Source of the DNA: Cryphonectria parasitica EP155
Taxonomy: Eukaryota > Ascomycota > Sordariomycetes > Diaporthales > Cryphonectriaceae
Direction of reading: 5' to 3'
NCBI RefSeq assembly: GCF_011745365.1
Contig: NW_024468919.1
Span: 248,001-312,000, forward strand
Length of the DNA stretch: 64,000 nucleotides
The notes beneath the pieces were generated by a model. That model was not told the origin of the DNA. It ran no database searches and worked only from the letters and a program-made list of their open reading frames with translations. Positions 18,101 through 30,800 of this stretch are shown in pieces; the first letter of the stretch is position 1, and each line of letters starts with the position of its first letter. Position numbers and translations under genes: made by a program.

Positions 18101-18575
18101 CAGCTTCTGAACCCAGCCCCGTGTGTGCTTTCGGAGATGATGTTCTTGCAGGGTGACAGGGCTGACGTCCATGACCATGACCACCAGGGTGAGCAACACC
18201 TACAAGAGGTGGATGAGAAAAAGCAGTATCAAAGATATCAGACAAAAGTACAATCGGTGAGATCCTTTGGGCTCCTCATCTCGGGCGCGACGTCTCTTCT
18301 CGGCTGTACCTGGAAGAAAAGGACCTGCAGCTGCTCGTTCTTAATACTCCCTATACGTCGTCTCCACCAGGAAGCTTGCCAAGCAGTGTAACTATACCGC
18401 CCTTGCTATTATCATGATATTCCAATGGGCAGACCCAAGTTTTCCAAATCAGCGATAGCAAAAGACCCCCCTTTTTTTTTTTCTTTTTTTTCTTCGAAGG
18501 GAGAATTCAGTGCTGACATTGACACTGGGTGTTATGGCCTCCATGTACGTCCCCCAGAGCAACACTCATTCATGC
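15101..18575. other. Gene-poor stretch of about 3.5 kb
   Basis: I found no frame with a plausible ATG, domain or exon structure. Contents noticed: a tRNA/SINE-like relic (15168-15226), a short AGC/AGT-rich block near 16410-16430, a G-rich block at 17390-17420, and a polypyrimidine/poly-T stretch at 18470-18490 just past the 3' end of the methyltransferase gene. Confidence 0.5.
15168..15226 (-). repeat. tRNA-like / SINE-like relic
   Basis: On the minus strand the sequence contains GATGTAGCTCAGCG, which fits a tRNA A box. About 20 bases on comes TGCTAATCGC, like an anticodon loop, and then GGTGGTCGCAGGTCACAC. The last is the usual lead-in to a B box (GGTCGCAGGTTCGA) but lacks the TTCGA core. 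No acceptor stem can be formed, so it is not a working tRNA. A degenerate tRNA-derived SINE or tRNA pseudogene is likely; chance is possible. Confidence 0.3.
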
Positions 18576-19704
18576 TCACCCCTTTGTTCCCCGGGCCATG
18601 AACAAGCCTCTCTTCCCAAGCTTCACCCCCATAGTCACCTCGCCCATCTTATCAATGGCAAAGTCCTTCCCCGCCCCGGCATCGACAAAGATCTCCCTGA
18701 TCTGCGCCTCCCCGAAGCCGTGATGTGTCACGGTTTGCAGTGCCTTTAACACTGTTGCGTCTTCGCCGTCCTCATGCCCGTGTCCGTGACCGTGTCCGTG
18801 ACCGTGATGGTGATCATGAGCATGCCCATGCCCGTGGCCTGCAATAGGCGCATGCGTAAGAAAGTCGACAATCACCAGAACACCACCCGGCTTCAGGCGA
18901 GACACAAGACGCTTTGCCGCGAGTAGAGGATCGTCAAAGTGGTGAAACCCGAGCCCGACGATCGCCATGTCGAAGTCCCAGAACTCTGGGTCTCTGAAGA
19001 CTTCTGGGTCCTCGTCATCAGGGATACAGAGGTTGCCATTATATGCAAACATCTCATTTCTAGCCAGACCCTTTTGAATAAGAAATGCATGTCAACGTCT
19101 GGAACAGTAACGCCGGATTGGTGGATAGCAACTCACCTGATTGCTAGCTCGCGTGTTGTAAGTATCGACCATCTTCTGCGAGAGGTCAATGCCTATGCAC
19201 TGCGTCGTGTACGGCGCAAAACTCTGATCTCAACAGCCCACGTCAGTAGTCGCCCGCGGTCTATAGCTCGAGAATAACACAGAACTGCGCCAAGAGAAAG
19301 GAGAAGAGGGCCGCAGGACTGACTCTAGACATGGCACCGGTGCCGCAAGCATAGTCAAGAACCCTCACTGCGCGTGCAGGCTCTGCATCTGTCTCGCTTT
19401 TCCCATCCTCCTCGGAATCATCGTCCTCGATCCAAGGCACACCGATGAAGCCTCGCCTGGCTCCAATGCGCCTTGCAATCTCTGCAGCAGCTTTCTCGTG
19501 CTTCTCGTCATAGTTGGCAGCCTCGTCACTGGAGGGAGGGGAGGGATCACACATTTGTTAGCTTTCCACACAACCCAGCCGAGCGAGCATTCCCATCTCC
19601 TTCATCTCGAAAGAGTGACAATACAGGAAGAAGAAGAAAAAAAAACAAGCAATGATGGCAACCTACTCGAAGTAAGCCCGGTTCAGGTCCGTCCTGTCCT
19701 CCAT
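18576..19704 (-). CDS. SAM-dependent methyltransferase with a His/Gly-rich insertion
   Basis: Predicted 274 residues from four exons: 19667-19704, 19324-19528, 19137-19223 and 18576-19070. The junctions rebuild RAYFDDEAANYDEKHEKAAAEI, GTGAMSRSFAPYTTQCIGID and ASNQGLARNEMF. Class I methyltransferase fold: motif I VLDYACGTGAMS, acidic ribose-binding IGIDLSQKM, then DMAIVGLGFHHFDDP and RLKPGGVLVIVDF. The overall pattern is of the UbiE/Coq5-like Methyltransf_11/25 type; the acceptor molecule is unknown. Between the strand ending IVDFLTHAP and the next helix lies a low-complexity loop (about 189-209) with 12 His in 21 residues, mostly GH repeats, a likely metal-binding stretch. No targeting signal is evident. 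It stands alone at the edge of the large gene-poor region. Confidence 0.85.
18769..18841 (-). repeat. In-frame repeat coding the His/Gly loop
   Basis: Tandem 6-bp GGNCAY-type units (CCGTGT/CCGTGA on the plus strand), with CATGCC variants toward the right end, encode the GHGHGH loop of the methyltransferase. Repeat-unit length changes would keep the frame. Confidence 0.65.
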
Positions 19705-21197
19705 GCTGTACGATTATGGGAAGCCCGTTCTTCTGCCGGCCAAGCTGCGCACAACTTCCAGTCAACAATTGATCTCTTTTTCCCCTTTTCCTGCTTGACG
19801 ATACGAAATGGGGGGGAAAAAAGCAATGTAGTCAAACAGCACAGACCAGCAGTGGACGCGCCCAGACACGCAAATTGAAGGCCACATTTTAAGCAACGCG
19901 GCCGGAGACTTTCTAGGCGCCTAGTCATGTCCCTCGGAAACATTTTCGAAAAAAGACTGGTCATTAGACATTGCAATTCTGGCGATTGGAGAAACCCACT
20001 CGAGCAAAGTATCCGAGCAAAAACACTGAAAACCAAAAAAATTCCACGACGAATCGTCCTCCTCTTGAGAGAACAAAGTGATGGCTATCAGAGCCTCGCG
20101 AATGGTGCCATACAGATACACATCACCATTTCACCACCAAGCTAGGCCAATGCTTCTAGACTAGGGACAACCTCTCTTACACTCCCAGCTTAACGCCCTG
20201 GGTGTGGAACTGAGTATGAGTAGTAACCGGCCCATCTTGGCCCCCAGGAAACCCTTGAAAAGAGGAACAAGTCAAACAAATGAGTGTTGCACCTACGTCG
20301 TGGTGGTACCAGAAGAGGCACCCGAATCGAATCTGAGAACTGACACCAAGTCAATTACCTGACTGCGGGCGGCCGCCGCCTCAATCCAGTCCAGTGGTTC
20401 CTTTTCTTGATTGATGGAGGGGCCTGTTGGGCACCGTTCCGGCCCCCTTTACCCCAAATCATCAATCTGTGCACCCAATTCCCACTAGCAGCAGGTCGAC
20501 TTTGGTGTGCAGAGCACAGGGTAGCGTGCAAGTACGTTATGGACGTGCACAAGGCTGCAGGAGAGAAGGAAGAAGAAAGATGAAGAAGCGGTGACATTAA
20601 CAAGGTGGGGAAAAGACCAGCGAACACACACACACACACACGATGTTGGGTGAAACGGAATGTATCGGGATGAACCCCAAGTACAGGACAATCACGCCAA
20701 GCAGAGTTTAGTAGAAGAGGAGAGGAGGAGGAGAAAGAGATAGAGTGGTCACCGACAAAAGAGAGCTTGCAGGGGCAAGGGCAGCAAGAGAACCTTGGAA
20801 GCTATTCCCTCCCCTCCCCTCCGCCCCCCGCCCCCCTTGCGACGATGCCGGCTGCAGCCTGGTCACTAAAGCTGGCGCAGGACTCTAGCCATTACAGGTA
20901 GGGATCCAGTGTGGGCCTCCCTCCTTGTGATCGCGGACCGATGCGTGTCGTCCGGCCGCGGGGCCCCTGTGGCTCGCTCTTTTTGTCAAGCTACAGGGCC
21001 CGTACCGAGCAAGAGGGCAGGCAGACAGGGCAGGCTTTCTGAACTTTGGGCCCTTCGCCCTGTCGCACGTTGGCCTTTTCATTCCTAGGGGAGCTTTTCC
21101 GATCCTCCCGTCCCTTTTTTTTCTCCTCTGCCCGACGCCCCTCTCCCCCCAAGACGTGCATGGAACAATGTGACAAGCACACGCGCGCGCGCACGCA

Positions 21198-21198
<1 letters not shown>

Positions 21199-21239
<41 letters not shown>
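21199..21239. repeat. (AC)n microsatellite
   Basis: About 20 uninterrupted AC units, preceded by a CG/CA-alternating block from 21181. Alternating purine-pyrimidine over about 60 bp. Confidence 0.95.
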
Positions 21240-21241
<2 letters not shown>

Positions 21242-22560
21242 CACACGGCTCCTTTGGGATTGATCATGAGGTCAGCTCCTTCGTCTCGGTCCCAGTCTCA
21301 ACACCCTGCTCGTGCCCCGATCCTTCCTTCGCTTGTCGCCTTGTGGGTGCTTCCAAAATGTCCAGGTTGGACGGCGACAAGCGAGATGGGACATTTTATC
21401 ACCATGAAACGCCGCGGTTGCCCAATAACGGGCTGATCTGCAGCAGACAAAGTCCGAGGTGTGTTAAACAACGGGGTTCGACGCCAACTGCGGGCTGCTC
21501 CCGAAAAGGTGGAGCCCCTGGTCGATATCACAAGGAAATTATACATGCCCTATGCAGTGACACTTGAGAGCAAGAAAAGCCACGACCTCCAGCTCGGGGT
21601 CGGAAGGATTGGAGCTAAGCCAACCCGCCCAAAAGACAAGAAAGGAAGAGGGAAAATGGATGCGCTGTGAGATCTGGCGATACGTTGTCCCGACAAACAA
21701 GGGAAGCCGAACAGACCCGCTCGCCGCCTATCAGCGCACCTCTCTTTGGTTGGTGAACATCAGACAATGCCCACGTGCGCTAGCTGTAGGAGATCAGTAG
21801 AAAATCAATAGACTGCCGATTCACCCAATCTCGATAGGAAAAAGAAACCCAGAGGGGGAAGGGGGAGGTGGGGAGACCGGTCTCTTTGTCTTTGTGAGAG
21901 ATCACATTTTGGCGTTACAGCATGATGGTCTGGCCTTATATATGCGCCGTCAGAAACTTGATATAGGTCCTTGTGTAACATCAAGTTGGGTTGCCAGTAT
22001 TTTTGGGGTCGCAGCTTGATTAGTGAAAAGCCCGCGCACCACCGGCCAACTGCATCCGCTAGACAACAATGGCGGCAGTGCTTATGTTCTCCGTTGCTCG
22101 AAAAAAGGTGAGCATGCTTTTGCCTGCCAACGGCCAAATTGGATGCGAACCCGCGAGACACTGGGGTGCACACATGCCGCAACACGGGACGGTAGTGGCC
22201 ACCACAATTGGCACCGTCTGTCTCTGATCTCCCTGGGACCAACCTGGCAACGCCCTGGATAGTGATCTCTTCCCGTTTGTGCCACCTGCCAGTCGTCTTT
22301 TCGCGGCCTAGATGGAGTTGGCCCTCTCCTACTGGCGAAAGCGAGTGAGCCCGGCCTGTGGATGTTTGTCTACCAAGCAACCGAATCCTATCCCCCTCTA
22401 TGTTCACCACCTAACCGGGTCCTCACCGCCGGTCTGTGTATAGGAGTGCAACCTCCCGGTGGCACAGCAGACAGGTTGTATCCGCCCTCTGTCGGTGCTT
22501 CTAGGTCTTGTCTGAACCGGGTCCTGGTTCATATCTTCTGGGCTGAGGTACTATGTACCA

Positions 22561-22573
22561 GGGGGGGGGGGGG
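22561..22573. repeat. Poly-G tract (13 nt)
   Basis: Thirteen consecutive G, one of many G or C homopolymers of 10 or more in the intergenic DNA of this window. Confidence 0.9.
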
Positions 22574-22666
22574 ACGACGACACGGGTGGTCCTGCATGAT
22601 CCAAAGGGGTCAAGGGAGCGACATGTCACAGTCTGACATACTAACCTTCGGAAATCCTTCTGCTGG

Positions 22667-22691
22667 AAAAAAAAAAAAAAAAAAAAAAAAA
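22667..22691. repeat. Poly-A tract (25 nt)
   Basis: Twenty-five consecutive A. No retroelement-like frame or target-site duplication is evident beside it. Confidence 0.9.
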
Positions 22692-24776
22692 GACGTGGCG
22701 TCTTTCCCGCTCTGGTACTCTCGAAGCATGTACTCCGTACAAAATCCAAGCTCTGCAAGAACCAAACCTGGGCGGGTGTGCCATTAGTGCAAGCAAGACG
22801 GCAGGGCTATATGCCGCGATTGGGAATAGGTGACGCACCGGGCCTGCTGTAAAAGACAGAGAGGCGTGAAGTCCCACACCGGGGTCTGGCAGTATCGAGA
22901 AACAGCAGAGACACAGTTTTCGTCGGCACATTCGTAGGTGGTAAGCCGTATTCGTTTTCCCAAAGAGTGCCCTTGAGATATGTCATGGTATTATGGATAA
23001 CCCCATCACCCAAAACAAGCGTCAGCGCCGAAGCCACACATGTCTCTAGCCAGGCTCAATGATGTATGCGGCGAGTCAGCGCCCGGCATAGGCAGGGATG
23101 AGTAGGACGCCAGATGGCCCGAGAAACGGGTCTCAGACACGCTGGTGGATTCTTTTGACATCGAATGGTTCAAACACTCTGGCCTTAAGTGGCTTGGCTT
23201 GTGTCGCTCCTCCACGGGAAGGAAGCATGGTAAGATAGGATTCCCGCAGCCAATGTCGATCGTGTTCGTCAAGACAGGCGGCAATGTGGAGGAGCAGGCT
23301 TGGGGGGGGGGGGGGCACAGAGGTTGCTGTCACTGCCCAGCCCACAAGCCCCCAATTCGTGAGATATTCCCGAAGCTATTTCAGGGACCTTGAAAGAGGT
23401 TGGAGGGGGGGGGGTGTATATTTACCATGGAGAAAGCTCGCAGAAGGGCAGTCCAAAGGGTGGGATGATCAATGCGATCCAGCTGAGGTGGGGAAGAGAC
23501 GGCGCAGTCGGTTCAAGCCGTCATGTTCGTCTATGGCCCATGTCCAGAAATTCGCCCATGAGAATCCCCACCACGTCGCCGACAGTTCTTAACATGCCCC
23601 TATACGCCGGCGGGGCTGGTAGAGGGAGGAAGTGGTTGGTTCACTGAGCCATGACATGTCCGATGGACCGCTCGCTTGTAGATCGATATTCTGAGACTGC
23701 AGATGCGAAACATATAGTGTAGCCTGCCCCGAGAGAAGACCGGACCGCCGCCCTCGTGTCATCGGTTCACCCACATGCCGTACCACCCTCCATGGCGGTA
23801 ACGTGAGCAGACCTTTTGGTAACGAGGAGCCAAGGTAGTCACCCTTTTTTCCTCATCAGGAAAGTCCAAAGAACGGGCCATACCTGAGCACGGATGCTAC
23901 GAGGTCTGAGCCGCCCGTCGTGACGTTATCACAACGTACAAGGACGTGTGGCACCTCATTTGCCGGGGGAGGGAGCTTTTTTTTTCGATGGGTGGTGAGA
24001 CGTGGCGCCTCGTAGTGTGAGCCTCTTGTGTGCGCAATCTGCTCTCTCTGGCTGAGACGATGCATGCATGTCTCGGCTAAATCTGCCCATGTTTGCCACT
24101 TGCTGCCCCCTCGTTCCTCCCTCTGCGACGCACGTGGGGAAAGGAGGGAAAAAGAAGAGAAAAAGAGGGAAGACAAGAGGCGGAAAGCCTCGGCGAAATG
24201 TCGACCCAACAGTTTGGGCCCGAGGAAGCGGCAAGACGGGAGGTGAGATTGACGAGACCGGGAAGATCTGACAGCAATGGGCGAGAGCAACGGCGCTGGA
24301 TGGACCATGCGTGTTGATGTGTGATGTGTGCTTCGTGGTGACGAATGCCCTGGAAATCCCAAGGAATCGAAGGCGAAACCCACCCCCCTCACCTTCTCCC
24401 TTTTTTTCTCAACTCCTCTGGGTTTGTTTCTCTCCTCCTACCACAACAGTTCTAGCTTGGCACCCGCTGATGCGAAAGATGCGTGCCGGCAAGTTTTGGA
24501 CTGAAGTGTATGGTGGACGTCCCCCTCCTCTCACTCTCAAAATCGACCAGGTTCTTTTGCGGGTCGCGGGAAGTTCGATGTTACACCGTGCGAGGTCGGA
24601 ACTCTAGTGGAACACATCCCCCAGTACAACCCCAGCTTGTAGTCGATACCTGCCGTGCTGTACCGCCTAGTCTGATGACCTGCAGGCTCGCACCAGCCAA
24701 GGACGGAAACGGGAAGGTTTCCTCGGGCCCTGCTGCAACCCCACGGTTTGGCCCACCGCCCTTTTGCCGCAACACC

Positions 24777-24804
<28 letters not shown>
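24777..24804. repeat. Poly-A tract (28 nt)
   Basis: Twenty-eight consecutive A followed by GGGGG. No element boundary can be seen. Confidence 0.9.
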
Positions 24805-24807
<3 letters not shown>

Positions 24808-27800
24808 GGACCCGTGCGAGAAGGATGAAGCAACTGGAGCATAATCAGCACTAAAGAGGAGGGGCAGCATCAATGCTATGATTGAATTTACGCAGTTCAG
24901 CAACTCACATCGAGGTGTATTTCTTTTTTCGGTGACAACAGAGGCGAGTGAGTGGTGGCCCACGAGGGTTGCCCTCGCATGCACGGTGCCGAGTTTAGCG
25001 ACGAGGCAGCCTGTACGAGGAGGTGCCTAGGCGATAGCCGAGCATGCAACCAGGCTGTGGGCTGTGGCTGGGATTTTCTGGCCCCTCGCTTGCCTTTTTC
25101 TGCTTTTGCGACGTGCAGCGGTGCGCTGCAATATGACCACCACACAGTACCACCACCACCCCCCCCCCCTCTCTCCTCTCTCTCTCTCTCTGCCTCCTTC
25201 CGTTCTGAAGCAGCCCCGGCCTCAATTTCTCTTACAACCCCAATCCCCGTCCAGTCTCTTACACTTCATGGATTGTCCCTCCACAGCAGCGACAGATCCC
25301 ATGCCCAGCTGCCAACCGGAACACAGATCCAGCATGGCAGAAACAGGACCAGCGGGAAGTAGCGGGCCTCCGCATACCCTGACGTTCACGTGATGTTTGT
25401 AAGGGGACCACCCCTGCACAAGCGACCCTGACGTGAGAAGTGTCGGGCGGTGACAAGGAGGCCAGTCGCACAGGAAAAGAATGATCGCATGGTCGTGGAA
25501 TCCCGTGCTTGCGGTCGCTTCTCCGCCCCCCGCCCCCCCTCTTCAATGCCCCAATGAGTCTCCTGTGATCGTGGTCAGCTGCATGTCTGCATGGAGCTGA
25601 CCATCAGGTCTGGTGCCGCTGGCCCTCTGTTTGGCCCGTGTCGGGCAGGCAAACACAAGCGACTCTCGCTCTCGTGTCACACCCGTCGGCATCAGTACCT
25701 GACAAACTAGTTCACAGGCAACACATTCCTCCCCAAGATTAGAGTTTGCCGGTTTGTTCTCAACGAACTACTGCAGTGCGGGGCAGATCCTTAGGTCATC
25801 TACAACTTCCTTTTTTTTTTTTTTTTCTTCTTTTCTTTTTGCAGATGTAGGAGCGCATCGAGCCAACTCACAGATAGGGCGATGCCTAGTACCATGTGGA
25901 GAAGAGGCATACTATAGGCTGTCGTGCTATACGCCCCCCTCCCTAAAATACACATGTCTTGTACGCTGTGTTCAGAACGTGAATCCTTCATTTTCAATTG
26001 GCTCTGATCAGTCCTTTTTTTTTTATTCTTCTTTACGTGAAAAGAAGGGGCGGGGTCGCTGCCGTGAGATGCCATAGGACCACGTGTCGGCTTCAATTCC
26101 TCCTCGCCTCACAGTATAGCTAAGAGAAGTGATGAGTCGCTTTTTTTCGGACCAAGTAAGTAATAGCTACCTCATGTTGGGCACATGGTCCGGCACTATA
26201 CAGGCTCAGAAACTGGTTCGCTGCTGATTAGTGTCCAGTCGCTCTGGTGTCGTGCCCTCTGTAGGTCAGCAGTGAGAAGTGATGTCGGTTTAGAAAGTGA
26301 TCAGTCCGAGCAAGATGTCAACGAATCCAAATAACCTCAAGAAACCACGCCGAACGCTGGTCCCTTTGTGAGTTACTGTGTCAGCGCTTGAAAGCGGGCC
26401 CAAGTGTTGACCCCGTGGCAATCCTGAATCATGAAAGGTATGCCTGTGTCTTCGGTCAACATTTGGACACGTGTATCTCTCGGGAGCCCATTCACTGCGC
26501 AGGGATCTCAACTGGAGGACCAGGCCCAAATACGTACGGTCGAAGCTCTGCCAGCAGCGCTTCACGCCTTTGGAGGCATCTGCTCATGGAAGACTCGTAG
26601 GGATGGTGTTCGATCAAGACGAGCATTCGGGTCGCCCCTAGCTGCCGCGGCGGGGCGTTCTTCACAACGCTAGATGTTCATGAGCCTGCCCCCCATTTCC
26701 GACCGAGAGGCCCCAGAACCGCATGAGTGGCTCAGGCGTCTCGGTTGCAATTCAATATCCTCAGGTGCTATAGTACTTGGATGGTATGGTTCAGTACGTG
26801 AAGCTGCAGTCTTAATGGTGCCAATATACCTTTGTCAAGGGCAAGGCTGGCCTCAGCATGTTCCTTCAACACCTGCGCCGTGTAGTTTGATGTCTCCCGA
26901 TTTCGAGACATATAGGGCAAGAAAGTCGTGGTGAGGATCCACTAGCCATAGGAAATCTATTTCTGCTCCCAAAAAAGCGAAACTCCAAACACAAGACCTA
27001 TAATAAGTTAGCCTTGACGGAAATTACTGTACCGAAGACCATTCGCGGGCTCGGTCTGCTACGAAAATGGGTACTCGCTTCGTCTTTCAGTGGAAATCAT
27101 CATCACACAAGTCACCCCCCCCCTCCCCCCACCAGAATTAAGAGGAAAAGTATCAGCTTAGCATCCTACTTGGTATGCTGAGGCGCTAGTGGAGAGTTGC
27201 TAATTGCTCTTTGGGCAAGAGGAATCAGCTGGCTGTCCTCTTTTGTGTCAAACAGATCGTACAACTTACTTTCTCGCTAACTGCAGCATACCGAGCTGTC
27301 TGTACTGGTGCGATCACTTTGGTGTTAAAACTCAGTGCAATCTCAGCAATCGAGACGCGATGCCTGCCAGAGGAGCTCGAAAGACCTGCGTGGAGATTGC
27401 ATGTGCTTCAGGTATACAGCCTTACCATACTGTTTCCCATTGCCTGTACGCTGGCTCGCGGCATGTACGGAATTATACCGTTGCTAATTCTGTTATACGC
27501 TAGAGCGGTAAAGCTAAGCAGGCTCGCTCAGCGTCTAATCTTAGTAGGCGTGGCAGTCTGCATCGATTAGGATGCGCTGAGGAGACTGACCCTCCTCCCG
27601 GCCCGCACTTGGTTTGCTGCAGCCTTATTTCATCCTCAAGGTCAGTACAGTCTCTCTAGGGTGTGCCGCGGGATCCAGCCATGTCTTCTCACGCGGCATG
27701 ACCCGACCGTCCCGCGTAAGTAGTAGATTGGCATGGTAAACTCGCCTCTCACCATATCGCCCGCTGTCACGCAAGGCAACAGCAGGTGCAGGAAACGCTC

Positions 27801-30800
27801 GGTAGCAGGAATTGAGTCATCCGTGGGAACATTTGCGCAACAAAGTGGCTACCGTTCCGCCCGTGTGAAGCCGCATTCAGTCTGAAGACGCCCAATTGTA
27901 CTCCGAGACGTAGAAACTTGAAGAAAATTTCTGTAGTGCCTGTGCACTTGTTGCGGGCGAATGCAGCCGCCTGATCTTGGAATAAAAAGAGTCGCAGGAG
28001 GATGCTAACACTTTAGACTGGAGTAACGGATTGCTCAAGTAGCTCCTCCTTGCCACTCGGGTGATTAGTACGGCCGCTTGGCTGGTGATGCACCGCTCTG
28101 GTAACCCTCGTCCCAGCAGAAATCAAGAAGCAACAGCGCATAGCCAGAATGATTTGATGATACATACCGATTGGTCTGAGAGGGGTTTCAATGCTCGTGG
28201 CAACACGTCCCGCTGTGAATCTTGGGTCAAGTCCATACAAGGTCCCCGTGGCGCTAGGAATACCCAGTCGTAACGTACCTAGTAGCGCACTACGGCATTT
28301 GGTAATTACGAGACCAAAACCGGGGAGGCAAACGAGAAGTTCGGCGAACGCACCAGACCATTGGCAGCGCAGTGCCTGCTCAGCTTGCCCACTGCCTACT
28401 CCTGCATCATCACCATTCCTTCGCTGTTACCTACCACGTATGCTATTAGTCGGACGACCATAGTACATAGTGGTTCCTGGAGAGAGGGCCCACCTACAAG
28501 CACCCGACAGGTACTTTGAACTTGCACTGTCTCCGGCCTTGGCTGAGCAGCGTATCATAGTGTGGGCTGAGCAAGGGTGACGATCGCGTGAACGGTGGAG
28601 TCGGCGATTCTGCGAATAGGGTATGCTCAAAGGCCCTTGGAATTAGCCGCTATTCAATGCCCTTTGCCTATAGCTTGTCTCTCTGGAGTCAATCAAGGCC
28701 TTCCACACCTTGAACTCCCCTCCCTTGCATTGCCGCTTGCACTTTTCCGGCGGTCTGGGTCAGCGAAATCTTTCGCCTGCTAGGAGGAGATGGGCACTAA
28801 TTTGCATAGTCAGTTGGAGAGCTTGCGACCACCTTGCTGCTGAGGCGGAGCAGGAGCCAAGCTCCAACTTCACGTCGCAGGTTTCAACCTGCATGGAAAG
28901 GGAATGTTGGCTGAGGATGTGCCCCAGGTTAATGAGGTGTAGAAATGTGTGTACGTGTGAGTGTGTGTGAGTGAGTGAGCGAGCGTATGTGTATGATGAT
29001 GTACTGAAAAATGAAGGCCAATGAAGTCGCACCCCACGATCTGAAGGAATGGCCTAGAGCCCTGGGGTGCGAGAGGGTGTGCCCAGCGCGCCACAAAGGC
29101 ATCTAAGCTGGACAATCTGACCCCTCGGCTGTCGATACTTTGTGCGGGCACTCGGTGTCGTTCTGAGAGAGTTCTGATCGTGGCACGGGTAATCCTGTGG
29201 TTCGTGGGCGCCATACCCTTGCCTTGCCCTGCCCGGAGGTGGGCCATCGAAATTAGTCCACCTATATTCTCTCTGTATGTATAGTATGCATTGTCTCGTC
29301 AGCACCACCCAAAGGGATAGATGCGAGCGCCCATGATTACGAAAAAGGATAGCGGATAGATCGTTATCCATGTCGCTGGGCGCTGCTGTGCTCGCTCGTG
29401 TCCGGACTATGCTGTTGAATGCTGTTCCAAGTAAAATGGTCAGCGGCAATCTGACTGTCTGCGGGGAAAGAGAGAAAAGGAAGAGGCAAAAAATGCGCGG
29501 CGTGCAGTCCTCCTGAATCCTTCATCTGCCATAGAAAAGCCTGCATCAGAGAAGACGAATACTCTCGAGCCTCATCTGCAGGTAAGGTCGTGATGGAGTC
29601 GAGTTGCCCCAGAGGACTGTACTTCGCAGTATGTACCATTGTACATCACAGATGGGATAGGTAAAAAGTACCTAGGCCGAGGTTCCAGTGAAGGCGGGCC
29701 ATGGGCAGAACCCCACCTCAGTATCTGGTACCCTTTCCATACTAAACCGACATGGAAGGCACCAACAACGACGCCAGCTGACCTCCCATGCTTAATATGA
29801 GACGGCAGGGGCGGTAACTTCGGGCAGGTACGGTCCGCAAAATTTGTACCAAGCATATACGCTGGTCTCTGATTGAGTGGGCAGGAGGCACAAGGGTCGG
29901 CGGGCACACAAGGTGGGCAGTGCATCTTCTTGGAAACTTTAGCCTGTGATGGATGCATGCATGGTGTGCCCTTTTGTTCTTCTCCTTAGCCCCAGAGGCC
30001 ACCGAAGGAAGAGGATGCACAGACCACACCACCTCCACCTTTTCTCCATCGCTATCATCATCATCAACAACACCACCACCATCCTCACCAACAATACCAC
30101 CATCATCAACCACGTTTTATCTTGCAACCATCTCTCTAAACGGCTGTATGCGCCGTCCTCGCAGCTTAGTGAGATATTTTGTGCAGTATCTGCCCTGGAC
30201 TGGGTCATTGAGGCTGGCTGGGCCCTGCTGACCTGCAGTACAGAGCACGCCTCCACATCAAAGGACCAGCCTGCGTTGCTCCCTGATGCCCCAATATTTT
30301 AAGGTCAATGCACCACAGAAGATGGCCGCCTGAGAGTCTAGGAATCGAAATAACAGCCGACATCTGTCTCGCGTGTTGTTTGGTAGCGGTGCCCGCCAAT
30401 CCGGTGTCGCCGAGGCTGGGGGACATATCCAATTACCCCACCGCGCCCTTCGAGAGCGCCAACAAGGTAATGGAGCTGAACTTGACGAAGTCTGGACGTC
30501 TGGAGCCACGGCCATCCGTCCCATGCACCCCTGGCGACGGCCGACGTTGCCGCTGATCATACGTACAGAGCGGTTCACGGCAGCGTCCGCACCCGAAATC
30601 GTGCAGATGTTTGAATATCCCTGCAACCCACGCGGCCTGGCTTTTACTATAGTAGTGCCTCTCTTGGTCACCAACGACCTACCTACCATATTACGAGGAC
30701 AAATTTCGGGACGCCAGCCTTTGCAAGTACTGGCCAGACAGCTATGATGAAACAAGATTATGAGACTTCGAAGAAGGATAAAGAGGCGCCATGATCCGAT

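Noticed and set aside
21805..22410. 201-residue minus-strand frame
   Set aside because: The first codon is GTG, there is no recognisable motif, and it crosses simple sequence.
27211..27570. Hydrophobic 119-residue frame looking like a membrane protein fragment
   Set aside because: It starts with TTG, has no splice-linked neighbours or conserved motif I could name, and sits in repeat-rich DNA.
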